Shown one piece after another: positions 41,446 through 50,070 of a stretch of DNA of 64,000 bases. Where the stretch lies: assembly GCA_965243345.1 (NCBI GenBank), contig CBDEUR010000002.1, positions 62,001 through 126,000 on the forward strand, read 5' to 3'. The stretch's first letter is position 1. The number at the start of each line of letters is the position of its first letter. Both the position numbers and the translations under genes were made by a program. This DNA comes from Bin52 sp965243345 (lineage in GTDB: Bacteria > Pseudomonadota > Alphaproteobacteria > Thalassobaculales > Thalassobaculaceae). The notes under the pieces were generated by a model. It had not been told where the DNA came from, searched no databases, and saw only the letters and a program-made list of their open reading frames with translations.

Positions 41446-42515
41446 CGGCCACATCCGGTGTCCGGCGTCTTGCCCGCCCGGGGCGACGGCTGCGCCGGGC
41501 CGTCCGGCTGCGGGGCGTCAGCCTCGAGATCACGCTGGTCGTGCTGCTGTTCGGCCTGTTCCTGGCCGGCACCGAGGCCTGGGTCGCGCAGCGCGAGCAG
41601 GAGCAGCGGCACGTCGAGGCCGGATACGCAGTCTCGCTTCTCGCGGATGCCGCCCGGCACCACCTCCAGGCCGACTATCCTGCGCTGGTCGCGGGCGTCG
41701 GACCCGGCCTGGAGGTCACCGTTGCCGACCTCCAGGACGAAGATCTGCTGCCGGCGTCATTCGATCGCCGCGGGCCTCTGAAGCGCGACCTGACGGTCTT
41801 CATCCTGCCGATTCCTGGCGGTGGCACGCTGCCTGACGGCCTGCGGATGGCGGCGGGGCAGGTGGATCACGCCGGTGATGTGATCTGGCCTGCCGAAGCC
41901 CTGGTACACGGGGGCGGCCAGCGCGTGCTCGGCATCGTCGCCGAGGGGACTGCCTGCCCCCCCGGAATCGCCTCGCCGTGCCTGACAGGACCGTCCCTTG
42001 CCGTTTCACTGGCCGACTTTGCCGTCGCCTGGCCAAACCGCATCACTACCGGGGCGATCTTCGCGTACCATGAATACAGGCACGCTGCCTGGTGCGGACA
42101 TGCCGTGCACAGGGCTCCGACGCCCGCTGATATCTGCCCTGACGTGAACGTCATGGGCCGCGATCTCGACATGAACGGTCAAGACATTCGCCGTGCCGGT
42201 GCATTCGCGGTCAGCGGTGCCCTTTCGCTCACAGGCTCGCTCGCAGTCGGCAAGACCCTGACGGCCGACACCATCACATCCGCCGGTGCGGCCACGGTCA
42301 GGGGCTCCCTGGTCATCGACGGAACCGCGACGGTGGACGGGGCACTCAATGCCGGCCAGACCCTGATCTCGGGGTCCGGGCTGAGTGTCGGCGGTGCCCT
42401 GGCCGTGGACGGCGATGCCTCCGTCGGCGTGCTCCGTGCCGAGACCGTGGCCGCCGGCAGCGCGCAGTTTGACGACCGCCTCAGCATCGAGCAGCCATGC
42501 GGGTCGTGCCCGTAG
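41439..42515 (+). CDS. PilV-like prepilin / shufflon-type minor pilin 2
   Basis: The 358-residue protein parallels its upstream neighbour over its length: a hydrophobic start (RGVSLEITLVVLLFGLFLAG), KRDLTVFILPIPGGG against KRDLAVLVMPAPGGG, a CPPGIASPC pair, and a C-terminal tail of repeated beta units (SGALSLTGSLAVGKTLTAD and similar) like a phage-tail or PilV tip. Fifty bases of the tail (42211-42260) recur at 57582-57631 with four mismatches, a sign of past duplication or shuffling. No Rci-type recombinase is in the window. Confidence 0.68.
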   Translation: MLTATSGVRRLARPGRRLRRAVRLRGVSLEITLVVLLFGLFLAGTEAWVAQREQEQRHVEAGYAVSLLADAARHHLQADYPALVAGVGPGLEVTVADLQDEDLLPASFDRRGPLKRDLTVFILPIPGGGTLPDGLRMAAGQVDHAGDVIWPAEALVHGGGQRVLGIVAEGTACPPGIASPCLTGPSLAVSLADFAVAWPNRITTGAIFAYHEYRHAAWCGHAVHRAPTPADICPDVNVMGRDLDMNGQDIRRAGAFAVSGALSLTGSLAVGKTLTADTITSAGAATVRGSLVIDGTATVDGALNAGQTLISGSGLSVGGALAVDGDASVGVLRAETVAAGSAQFDDRLSIEQPCGSCP

Positions 42516-42595
42516 AGCGGGGCCGCCATGTGGGGCAGGATTTCCGTTGCAGTGGCGGCCACGCTAGACTAGCGGTAGCGAGAGCGGTCTGAAGG

Positions 42596-43342
42596 ATGGG
42601 CGAACCGGCAATGGTGCTCCACGAACACGGGCAGGTTCAGGACAGTGTACTGCCGCGTCGACGCGAAGACCTCGATGCGACCGGTACGGGCCGAATGGGC
42701 TCGTCCTTCTTCAGCTGGCAGTTCGCGCCGACGCTCTTGCCGGCGGTACTCGAGCACGACTGGTCCGATTTCGGCCGGCGGGTGTTTGTCGATCCGGAGT
42801 GCGGAGAGGTCACGCTGATGGCGCCGTCGGGCCCCCATGAGGAAACGTCGCGATATGCCTGGTCGCTTGTATCCAGCGCCGCGGCGGCGCTGTCGATCCC
42901 AGTGGTCCCGGCTGGCGGGACCACATGGACTTCACCCGGATCCCGGCGGGTCGAGGCCGACGAGAGCTTCTATCTGGGCGAGGCCGCGGTGCGGTATCGG
43001 GACCTGCAGGAGGAAGACGGGTTGCTCGCCTTCCTCACCGTCAATTTCCCCCAGCTCGTGATCGAGGTGGAGCGGCGCCACGGCGATGCCGATAAACCCA
43101 CCGTCTACCGTGACCTCGGAGTGGTGGAAATGTGGCGCATCGAGGCGCAGCGCTGGCCGACGCTGACCGTAGAGATCCTGGATCTCCAGCACACGCTGGG
43201 CGTGGCAAGCGTGAACCGATCCGCGGTGTTGCCCGGGCTGACGCCCGCGCTGATCGCCCAGGCGCTGGATCTCGCCCGCAGGAAGGGTACCCAGGTCATC
43301 CCGGCAATGCTTTCGGAAGCGGGAATTGGCGGGCAGGGGTGA
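42596..43342 (+). CDS. Uma2-family (PD-(D/E)xK-fold) protein
   Basis: The 248-residue protein has the Uma2/DUF820 core near residues 115-190: ESFYLGEAAVRYRDL, QLVIEVERRHGDADK, YRDLGVVEMWRIEA and LTVEILDL. These supply the acidic and lysine residues of a nuclease-like fold, although most family members have no proven activity. The ATG at 42596 is directly preceded by GAAGG, a tight spacing. It stands alone between the prepilin operon and unrelated genes. Confidence 0.65.
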   Translation: MGEPAMVLHEHGQVQDSVLPRRREDLDATGTGRMGSSFFSWQFAPTLLPAVLEHDWSDFGRRVFVDPECGEVTLMAPSGPHEETSRYAWSLVSSAAAALSIPVVPAGGTTWTSPGSRRVEADESFYLGEAAVRYRDLQEEDGLLAFLTVNFPQLVIEVERRHGDADKPTVYRDLGVVEMWRIEAQRWPTLTVEILDLQHTLGVASVNRSAVLPGLTPALIAQALDLARRKGTQVIPAMLSEAGIGGQG

Positions 43343-43423
43343 CAACACGGCGGAACGCTGAACCCCTGCTGCTGTATCCTCTGGCACTGACCTGCGCGCG
43401 ATGAACCACTGGCCCCCATCCAC

Positions 43424-43930
43424 ATGAGCGACCTGTTCCGCGACCTGTTGCCCGTAGCCGCTGCATTGGCCGGATCGCTCGGCACAGGGGTGCTTGCCCT
43501 CCTGGCAGTAAGAATCAACACGCGGGCCACCCGTTCCAACCGAGTATGGGACGCTCGCAGAGAAGGCTACACGGCGGTTCTCACGTGCCTGAAGAAAGCG
43601 TCGGAGAAGGCTTCAATTGTCGATCACGGCTACAACAGCGGCGAGTACGGTCCCGGGTCGCACGACTATTTCAACTCTCCCAGCCGTCCGGAAGCGGAGG
43701 GGGCTTTCTGGAACACCTGGCAGCGGTGCCGTTCGGCCTTGGATGCTTCTTGGTTGATACTGTCCGACGACTTTCTGGCACGATCCGAACACATGTTAGC
43801 GGCGCTGCCAACAAAGTACGACACCGACTCACCACCAGATCAAGCAGCGCGACGCGCGCAGGCTCTTCACGAGGGTCACCGCGATCTGCTCACGATTGCC
43901 AGGCGGGAATTCGCCTCCCGGCGAGTGTGA
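43424..43930 (+). CDS. Membrane-anchored protein, unknown
   Basis: The 168-residue product has one N-terminal transmembrane helix (LLPVAAALAGSLGTGVLALL) followed by a basic, helical cytoplasmic domain (NTRATRSNRVWDARREGYTA). No family is recognised; such bitopic layouts occur in abortive-infection proteins, but nothing specific supports that. Codon and base use are slightly less GC-rich than in neighbouring genes. Confidence 0.5.
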   Translation: MSDLFRDLLPVAAALAGSLGTGVLALLAVRINTRATRSNRVWDARREGYTAVLTCLKKASEKASIVDHGYNSGEYGPGSHDYFNSPSRPEAEGAFWNTWQRCRSALDASWLILSDDFLARSEHMLAALPTKYDTDSPPDQAARRAQALHEGHRDLLTIARREFASRRV

Positions 43931-44214
43931 TGGACGCCGCTCGCCCGGCAGATATGTGATCGTAGAAGTGAGAGCCGGATGGCGTGCCCTGCCGCGCAGG
44001 CGCGGAAGCGGTCAGCACGATAGCGATCCGGGCCATGAGAGCCATCTTGACCGCAAGCGGGCCGGGACCTACCCTGACCTTCAGAAGGGCACCCTGCCCA
44101 ACCTGCCGTCGGGTTAAACGGGCAGACACACGGCTTATCGACCTCCCGTCTTCGCGCAGGTCGGTGCGTAATCGACGGACACCGGCACGAAGCGCATCGA
44201 TCGAGGAGGCTCGG
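43931..44214. other. Intergenic interval
   Basis: No convincing gene, repeat or promoter was seen in these 284 nt, apart from the GAGGAGG ribosome-binding site at 44203-44209 that serves the next gene. Confidence 0.4.
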
Positions 44215-44964
44215 ATGGCAGCCATTGCCCTTACTCAGGAATCCGTCGCAGGCGTCAAGCATGCGCTCGCCAGACGCCTGCCGCATGTCGGCTCGGCACA
44301 CCTCAGCGAAGCACTTGCCCGGGCACTGGGACACCGCACGCACGCAGCGCTCCTGACGACAATGGAGAGCGAACACAGCGACCCGCCAATCGAACTCCTC
44401 AACGAAGCGCGTCTGAACAACCGCCTCGAGGAACTCGGCTACCAGGTCGAGCGAGACTTCGGGTTCGAGCAGCTGAACAACGTCCGCATGATCGCGACTG
44501 CCGGCTGGAGTCGGCAGTACCCGAAGACGATGCGGTACAAGGGGATGCGGGCACAGGCCTGGCGGAACCTGATGGTCTGCGCCGTCAACGCCGGGCTCGA
44601 ACAAAAGCTGTTCTCGCTGCGAGAGGACGACAACCGGTGGCCCGACGCCGATGACAAGGGCTTCGTGTTCGACTTCATGCTGCCCAACGGATTGCCGGCT
44701 AGAGGGTACGTCGACAGTCAAGTTCGGGGTGCGGAACTCGGCGTTCGGGCAGCCGTCAATCCCAAGGGCGACCTCGTACGCTTCGGGGGTGCAGGTTTCA
44801 ACGGGGGCGATGCCGTCGCAGAAGGGTGGGTGGAACGCAGGGCCGGGGTATGGCTCCAGTCCTCTACCACTCTGTTCAAGTGCCGGCGGGACCTGGTGCG
44901 GGAGTTGGCCGCCTTGCAGGTTGAACCAAAGGGCTACGGCGACCGCGGACGGGTTACTACTTGA
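44215..44964 (+). CDS. Conserved-looking plasmid protein, unknown
   Basis: The 249-residue protein begins with a helical region containing SAHLSEALARALGHRTHAAL, a pattern I know from uncharacterised proteobacterial accessory proteins, followed by an aromatic and charged body. It has no membrane segment. The ATG at 44215 has a strong GAGGAGG ribosome-binding site. Its stop overlaps a 47-residue coding sequence (TTGA) that in turn overlaps another small gene (ATGA), making a three-gene unit. Confidence 0.55.
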   Translation: MAAIALTQESVAGVKHALARRLPHVGSAHLSEALARALGHRTHAALLTTMESEHSDPPIELLNEARLNNRLEELGYQVERDFGFEQLNNVRMIATAGWSRQYPKTMRYKGMRAQAWRNLMVCAVNAGLEQKLFSLREDDNRWPDADDKGFVFDFMLPNGLPARGYVDSQVRGAELGVRAAVNPKGDLVRFGGAGFNGGDAVAEGWVERRAGVWLQSSTTLFKCRRDLVRELAALQVEPKGYGDRGRVTT

Positions 44965-45104
44965 CGATCGACCGGGTGCACATCCTTGGGAGGCGGGGCG
45001 CCAAGGTGCCCCTGCGGGTTCTTGAGACCGCGGGAACGGTGACAGCCGACGTGGTCGACGAACAGCCTGCAGGGGTCTTCAGCGTGGGGAGAAAACGGAC
45101 ATGA
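44961..45104 (+). CDS. 47-residue translationally coupled protein
   Basis: A short frame begins with TTG overlapping the previous stop (TTGA) and ends with a TGA overlapping the next ATG (ATGA). The product (starting LTIDRVHILGRRGAKVPLRV) is basic then acidic and has no known match. The exact double overlap is the main support that it is translated. Confidence 0.4.
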   Translation: MTIDRVHILGRRGAKVPLRVLETAGTVTADVVDEQPAGVFSVGRKRT

Positions 45105-45298
45105 AGGAACAGATCGCCGCGGCCGAGGAATGCGGCAGGCTCCTCGGCAGGCTGCGGGTACTGGCAGGGCAGGCCGGCGCCGAGGCTGACAGGCTCGGGT
45201 CGTGTGGCGGAGACGTTAGCCGCCTGAACAGCATCGTCGGCGAGCTCGAGCATATTGCCAGTGCGCTGCCTGCGGCGATCCGACGCCAGGAGGGATGA
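45101..45298 (+). CDS. Small helical protein, unknown
   Basis: The 65-residue product is one continuous helical, leucine-rich chain (CGRLLGRLRVLAGQAGAEAD) that could form a coiled coil. The ATG at 45101 overlaps the stop of the 47-residue gene and has GGGGAG upstream. It ends 11 nt before the convergent HEPN-like gene. Confidence 0.45.
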   Translation: MKEQIAAAEECGRLLGRLRVLAGQAGAEADRLGSCGGDVSRLNSIVGELEHIASALPAAIRRQEG

Positions 45299-45309
45299 CT
45301 CCCATCTCA

Positions 45310-46257
45310 CTATGTGCCCGCTTTCTTCTGCGTTTCCGCTGCCTCTCTCAGTGCTCGCAAGTCAAGGTACCGCCGCTCTTCCGATTGCTTCAGCAACAGC
45401 TCCCACTTCCGCGTGTGCGCCATAAGGCGCTCCCCGATCCTGTCCGTCCGATCGCGGAGTAACCGCCTGCCGCCAAGTACCGCCACGATGTCGAATTCAG
45501 GAACCGGGTACAGCCCGTGCAGCCCTGAACCGTCCGCAAAAATCAGCACACGGTGCGCCGCCTTCATCGTCGCCCAGTACGCACGCACCAGGGTCTTCAA
45601 CGGGAAGATGTCGTACCCGGTCATCCCTTGGCGCAATCGACGCAGGTCGTGGTGTGCCACCTGCTTGTCCCGCCATGTACGAACGGCACTGAGCGACGGG
45701 TGTGCGAGCGGACGTTTCGCGGTCTCGAGAACCCACGCCTCCATGTCGTCGTCAGGACTGTCGTCGCCCTGCTCACGGCCTGTCAGGCGGTTCCAGCTTT
45801 CGTTCCACCTGGCGGAGGTTTCTCCAGGCCCCCGTTCTACCCACCTTGGCCCAGGGCCTTCCGCCACCAAACGTTCGAGAGCTTTCCGCTGTTCCGTTTC
45901 CCTTGCCTGCCGCCAGTCCCTGATCCCGCCCATGGCCTCGATCCAGGGGTCCCGCGCCAGCCCGCCTTCCCGGTGCAACTGGCATAGAACCCGGACCAGC
46001 GCGGGAATGCTGGAGGAATCCCTGTTGGAATCGGAGAGCCTCGTGATTGCCAGCAATGCCCAATGGGTGAAGAACTGCTGATACTTGTACTGGATGGCCG
46101 GCGGCATCCAGTCACCGTCCGTCGCCTGAGCGATCGCCACCAGGACACCGTGGTCACCCATCTTGGCACCGAGATCGGCTGCCTGCCAGCGCAACGTGCC
46201 CGGAGTATTCACGTTGCCGACCAGCCGGCGGACCTTGCACCATAGTTCCTTGTTCAC
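45310..46257 (-). CDS. AbiU2-like HEPN-domain protein
   Basis: The 315-residue protein has features of AbiU2-type HEPN proteins: HWALLAITRLSDSNRDSSSI in the N-terminal half and RTWRDKQVAHHDLRR, in which the R-x(4-5)-H pattern could form an RNase-type site. Known members act in abortive infection or sit in toxin-antitoxin loci. I chose the GTG at 46257 because GGGGGAG lies about 9 nt upstream; a GTG at 46323 is also in frame. No antitoxin partner is evident next to it. Confidence 0.5.
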   Translation of the reverse strand: MNKELWCKVRRLVGNVNTPGTLRWQAADLGAKMGDHGVLVAIAQATDGDWMPPAIQYKYQQFFTHWALLAITRLSDSNRDSSSIPALVRVLCQLHREGGLARDPWIEAMGGIRDWRQARETEQRKALERLVAEGPGPRWVERGPGETSARWNESWNRLTGREQGDDSPDDDMEAWVLETAKRPLAHPSLSAVRTWRDKQVAHHDLRRLRQGMTGYDIFPLKTLVRAYWATMKAAHRVLIFADGSGLHGLYPVPEFDIVAVLGGRRLLRDRTDRIGERLMAHTRKWELLLKQSEERRYLDLRALREAAETQKKAGT

Positions 46258-46607
46258 TGCCAGCGCTCCCCCCTGTCCCCCCCTGTCCGGAGTGTTCGCT
46301 GAATACGTAGGAAGTACGGACACTCCATGCGTCGCTCAAGGCCCGAAGGGGAGGCGGGATTGGCCAGCCTCATCACTTGCCGTCGATCGGCCTCGGCCTC
46401 GGGAGGCCGACGCCCGGCGACCGGTCCGTCCACCACGCAGCGTACCCGGCCCTGGACTGACGCGACGGCCTCGGCGAGCGTCGGGCGGTCAGCATGGACC
46501 ACATCGCGACTCAGACCACGGCGGGGCCGAAACATACCACGGGGCGAGCGGCGTGTTGCAGGGACTGTGGCATGTCGGCTCAGAGACGTATTCCCTGCCG
46601 ACTATTA
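46258..46607. other. Intergenic interval without a clear gene
   Basis: This 350-nt gap between divergent genes holds only weak reading frames. Its right end becomes AT-rich and leads into the predicted promoter of the protease operon. Confidence 0.35.
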
Positions 46608-46636
46608 TTGATATTATACGATGGAAAGAGCATATT
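46608..46636 (+). promoter_or_regulatory. Predicted sigma70 promoter of the RHH/protease operon
   Basis: TTGATA (46608-46613) and CATATT (46631-46636) are spaced by 17 bp in a locally AT-rich tract. Just downstream, TCAC at about 46639 and GTGA at about 46659 bracket an imperfect inverted repeat that could be the operator of the small RHH-like protein encoded first. Confidence 0.5.
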
Positions 46637-46667
46637 AGTCACATTACATGCGACATAAGTGAGCAAG

Positions 46668-46892
46668 ATGACATCGGACCCCCAACCCCCAACCCGCATG
46701 CAGGTGCTCCTGCATCCTGAGGACGAGGCGCACCTCGAGAGCCTGCGGGAGCAGTACAGGGCACGGCACGGAGTGCCTCTGCGGCGCCAGGACGCCGTGC
46801 GGCTGGCTCTGGCGCACGCAGCGCGCACATGGAGCATGCTTCACACCGGTCCTGCCGGCGGGGACGGACGAACCGAGGGGGGCGATTCATGA
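46668..46892 (+). CDS. Small RHH-like regulator
   Basis: The 74-residue protein has a strand (RMQVLLHPEDEAHLESLREQ) followed by two helices (RRQDAVRLALAHAA), the layout of a CopG/ribbon-helix-helix repressor. It overlaps the protease gene as ATGA and probably represses the shared promoter. A GTG 9 nt upstream is an alternative start. Confidence 0.5.
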   Translation: MTSDPQPPTRMQVLLHPEDEAHLESLREQYRARHGVPLRRQDAVRLALAHAARTWSMLHTGPAGGDGRTEGGDS

Positions 46893-48322
46893 CTGTCATC
46901 CAGACCACGCCGGATCTCCAGCACGGCGCCGGCGCCCCTGGCGGCGTCAAGGTCAGCAACTACGTGCTGTTCGAGAATGAGGGGCCAGCGTTCGATCGAA
47001 CCGTCACGTGGTCCTACCATGACGGAAGCGTCGGTCCAGACGGCGTGCAGAACGAAGCGCTCGTTGGCCCCCTTGCTCCAGAGTTGCACCCCTTGGTCTT
47101 GCGGGCCATGGCGCAGTGGGAGTCGGTGTCGGGTATTCGGTTCGTCCAAGTTGCCGACAGTCCTCAGTCGGACCTTCGCATCGGCTACGGGACGGAGTCT
47201 TATTTCGCAACATCCCCATGGGTGATCCACACGGGTGGCAGAGTACCCGCCGGTCTTGGCGGCTACGAGCTGATCGACAATGAGATCATTCGCATTGTTA
47301 CGATCAATCCGACGTACGACTTCTCCGACCAGGAGTTCCACGACGTCATTTTGCATGAGCTCGGCCACGCGATCGGGATTGACCATAGTGATGTCCCCGG
47401 GGTCGTCATGTCTGGGCCGCCTCACAGCCCGTATCACCATCTATTGAGTGTCCTTTCCCCCGACGACATCGCTGCGGCGCAGGCCATCTGGGGGCCTCCG
47501 GGCGATCCTCCGCCTGACCTCAGTGAGACAGGCCGGAACTTTCACAGCGAACGGGAGATTGAGTGGAGGGGCACCTCCGGCGATGATACGCTGGTGGCCA
47601 ACCAGTACTTGGCGCACGATGTGTTCGCCGGAGGGTTCGGCGCTGACTCCATCCAGGGCGGGTGGGGCGACGACACGCTCATGGGCAACGGCGTCTACTG
47701 GACCAACTGGAACAACTCCGCTCACGACTACTGGTCTCGCGGATATACCGGCGAGGATGATGCCGACACCATCTTCGGCGGACCCGGCAACGACTTCATC
47801 AACGGCAACGCCGGTCTCGACTATCTCGATGGCGGCCCGGGCAACGACACCATTTACGGCGGGCAGAACGCCGGCGCCTGGACCGCGGGCAAGACGCGGA
47901 CCACCACCATCCACCTGCGCGAGGGCCACGACACGCTCAAGGGCGGGCCCGGCGACGACTTCCTGAACGGCAACATGGGCACCGACATCCTCTATGGCGG
48001 GCCCGGCAACGACTCGATGCGCGGCGGTCAGGACGAGGACCTGCTCTACGGCGAGGAGGACGACGACACGCTCTGGGGCGACCTGGAGGGGGACACCCTG
48101 GACGGCGGGCCCGGCGCCGATCACATCATCTGCGGCAATGATACCGGTGCCGGAGATGGCCATGTCGACCACGTGCACTTCAAGACCGGGGAAGCCGCCG
48201 GCGACGTCGTCTACGGGCTCGAGCCCCACGACGTGCTCTGGATCGACGGCGCGATTGCGACGCAGGACCAGGTCGCAGCCCTGGGGGTGACGTTCGTTCC
48301 CATGCCAATGGTAAGCGCGTGA
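46889..48322 (+). CDS. RTX-type metzincin metalloprotease
   Basis: The 477-residue protein has a matrixin/serralysin-like catalytic domain with the full zinc site HELGHAIGIDH (residues 156-166) and a Met-turn-like VVMSG at 172-176. From about residue 250 it carries glycine-aspartate nonapeptide repeats (GGPGNDFINGN, GGPGNDTIYGG, GGPGDDFLNGN, GGPGNDSMRGG) that bind calcium. There is no Sec signal peptide, so export by a type I ABC secretion system is expected, although none is encoded here. It is translationally coupled to an RHH-like regulator. Confidence 0.85.
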   Translation: MTVIQTTPDLQHGAGAPGGVKVSNYVLFENEGPAFDRTVTWSYHDGSVGPDGVQNEALVGPLAPELHPLVLRAMAQWESVSGIRFVQVADSPQSDLRIGYGTESYFATSPWVIHTGGRVPAGLGGYELIDNEIIRIVTINPTYDFSDQEFHDVILHELGHAIGIDHSDVPGVVMSGPPHSPYHHLLSVLSPDDIAAAQAIWGPPGDPPPDLSETGRNFHSEREIEWRGTSGDDTLVANQYLAHDVFAGGFGADSIQGGWGDDTLMGNGVYWTNWNNSAHDYWSRGYTGEDDADTIFGGPGNDFINGNAGLDYLDGGPGNDTIYGGQNAGAWTAGKTRTTTIHLREGHDTLKGGPGDDFLNGNMGTDILYGGPGNDSMRGGQDEDLLYGEEDDDTLWGDLEGDTLDGGPGADHIICGNDTGAGDGHVDHVHFKTGEAAGDVVYGLEPHDVLWIDGAIATQDQVAALGVTFVPMPMVSA

Positions 48323-48338
48323 ACGGGGGAGTCTGACC

Positions 48339-48974
48339 GTGCCTCGCACCCGGCACCTGATCGAAATATCTCTGTACGCCGTCCTGGTGTTCTTTTGTGT
48401 TTCCGGTGCCAATGATTTCTACAACAACGCCGTCCTGCGCCAAAAGCACATGACCACTGCCAATCTGATCTACGCCATCGTTACCGGCATTGACCGAAAA
48501 TTTGACCCCTCATCAATCCCTCCTCACCTATCTGTGCAGCATCTCCTCTCCTACAAGATCATTCCCGAAACCGCTCAGATATCCGATACCGAGGCCCACC
48601 ACCCATTCGGCGGTTCCATCGATGTAAAGGCTGACGAACACTACCCACGGGTTTTCTGGATTTCACTACACACTGTGGAAGACCGAGAATCGTGCACCTC
48701 CGTCGTGAGCGCCGCGGAGACCGTCGCGGGTATGCTCACCTTTCCCACGCCTGCCCTCCACAACATCGTGGTACAGCCAGACACCCGCGGCTATCCAGCA
48801 GCCTCACTCACCGGACAGCACGTCGATCCCTGTCTGGATCATGCAAACGCCATCTACCTGCAGTTTGGCCCGAGCAGAGCCCCGGATTCGGCCTGGAGCC
48901 GGAGCCCCCTTATGATTCCACCCCCGAACCCGGTCTGGAGAAGTCCATGGACCAAGGAGCGATGCAGATGCTGA
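48339..48974 (+). CDS. PilS-like pilin domain protein
   Basis: The 211-residue protein starts with a hydrophobic, prepilin-like helix (LIEISLYAVLVFFCVSG) and has the C-terminal core of type IVB major pilins: HHPFGGSIDV, FWISL and a following cysteine. The GTG at 48339 has GGGGGAG 7 nt upstream. The last 50 residues after the pilin core are low-complexity. A convergent gene at 49231-50070 carries the same core (HHPFGGSIDV, FWIVL). It may be a pilus subunit or a surface protein. Confidence 0.6.
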   Translation: MPRTRHLIEISLYAVLVFFCVSGANDFYNNAVLRQKHMTTANLIYAIVTGIDRKFDPSSIPPHLSVQHLLSYKIIPETAQISDTEAHHPFGGSIDVKADEHYPRVFWISLHTVEDRESCTSVVSAAETVAGMLTFPTPALHNIVVQPDTRGYPAASLTGQHVDPCLDHANAIYLQFGPSRAPDSAWSRSPLMIPPPNPVWRSPWTKERCRC

Positions 48975-49138
48975 TGCCGATCCGCTGGTGGTTTTTCGTG
49001 TTTCTCACCGTGTTCCTTGTGAAGGCGGCAATGCTTCTGGAAAACCGATGGCGGCGCGCGGGCCTCTTGACCTTTTCCATGGGTGTCCCGGGGCTGCTCC
49101 TTGGCCGGGTACTCTCGGTTGCCGGTACAGGCGCCTAG
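48968..49138 (+). CDS. Small two-helix membrane protein, partner of the PilS-like gene
   Basis: The 56-residue product begins MLMPIRWWFF and has two hydrophobic helices. I chose the ATG at 48968 because the same start, with the same AAGGAG upstream, is used by the inverted paralog at 50070. The first 32 nt are identical in both genes except for one base. The stop TAG lies inside a short inverted repeat (49131-49145). Confidence 0.5.
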   Translation: MLMPIRWWFFVFLTVFLVKAAMLLENRWRRAGLLTFSMGVPGLLLGRVLSVAGTGA

Positions 49139-49230
49139 TCCACAAAGAGTTGGCTCAGGACCGTCCGGATGAGACCTGCCATGACAAGGCACCAGCGTAG
49201 TCGTATCGGCATCGCTTGTTCCTTCGTCGG

Positions 49231-50070
49231 TCAAGGCGCCGGGGATCTGTGGACTAGGCGCGTGTGCCGCCCAACAAATTCCTCCGCGTGCTCCAGGCGC
49301 CGGGGCTTGTCCCGGGCGGGGCGCGGGCCGAACTGCAGATACACGGCCGCAGCGGTGTCTGCGTTCGGGCCGCGCCAGTGATCCTCACAGTCAAAGGCCG
49401 CCCTGAGAGAGGGGAGAGGCCAGTCGAGCGCCGCCGGCGCCGTGTATGCGTGGGTGTCTGGGCGTACCACTATGGCGTGGAGCGCAGGCGCGGGAGAGAC
49501 GAGCAGGTCCGCGACGATATCTGCGGCGATCAGGACCGAGATGCAGGAGTCCAGGTTCGCTAATCCATTGAGTACGATCCAGAAGACCCCGTCGCGTTGC
49601 GAATCCGGCCTTACGTCGATGGATCCGCCAAAGGGATGGTGGAATTCGGTATCGAAAATGATTTGGTTGGCGGGGCCATGATCGGAAATGATGTGGTAGA
49701 GGAGACCGGCAGTGGCAGATTCTGCCTCGCGCTGGACGGTGCGGTCGTTCTTCGCGAGCGCGTAGAGAACCGCGGGTACGAGTACTGGGCTGGTGACCAA
49801 AACAGCGACGGCAATGGTAGCCGGAATTGTAAACGTTGGGTGGCGGAGTATGCTCGATTTGGCTTTGGAAAACATATGTTCAAGTATGCGCCCTCCAAGC
49901 CAGAGGAAAAAGGTAAGAACTGCCAGGCCGAAGGTTATCCCTGCGTATCTGATGACAGTGATCCACAGAGGGTGGTCTTCGTAGGTCGGAGGCCAACCTG
50001 GGTATAGGAACGGCCCGCCTACGGACACCATGCCGGCTACGAAAAACCACCAGCGGAGCGGCATCAGCAT
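49231..50070 (-). CDS. Membrane protein with C-terminal PilS-like pilin domain
   Basis: The 279-residue protein starts MLMPLRWWFF, has three hydrophobic segments in the first 125 residues and ends in a pilin-like domain (FHHPFGGSIDVRPD, FWIVLNG, a cysteine). It thus joins the two activities that are separate genes on the plus strand at 48339-49138. The ATG at 50070 has AAGGAG about 9 nt upstream. It is convergent with its paralogs, ending 92 nt from them. Confidence 0.6.
   Translation of the reverse strand: MLMPLRWWFFVAGMVSVGGPFLYPGWPPTYEDHPLWITVIRYAGITFGLAVLTFFLWLGGRILEHMFSKAKSSILRHPTFTIPATIAVAVLVTSPVLVPAVLYALAKNDRTVQREAESATAGLLYHIISDHGPANQIIFDTEFHHPFGGSIDVRPDSQRDGVFWIVLNGLANLDSCISVLIAADIVADLLVSPAPALHAIVVRPDTHAYTAPAALDWPLPSLRAAFDCEDHWRGPNADTAAAVYLQFGPRPARDKPRRLEHAEEFVGRHTRLVHRSPAP

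Larger units (their letters stand above)
48968..50070. repeat. Inverted repeats bounding a possible invertible segment
   Basis: Positions 48968-48999 and 50070-50039 are inverted copies of 32 nt with a single mismatch, starting at the ATG of two genes that face each other. Inside, 49131-49145 and 49261-49247 form a second inverted pair (14 of 15 nt) at the two 3' ends. Confidence 0.8.

Noticed and set aside
48968..50070. An R64-type sfx recombination site in the pilin inverted repeats
   Set aside because: No match to the known sfx core was seen and no Rci-like recombinase is present, so only a general invertible-segment hypothesis was kept.
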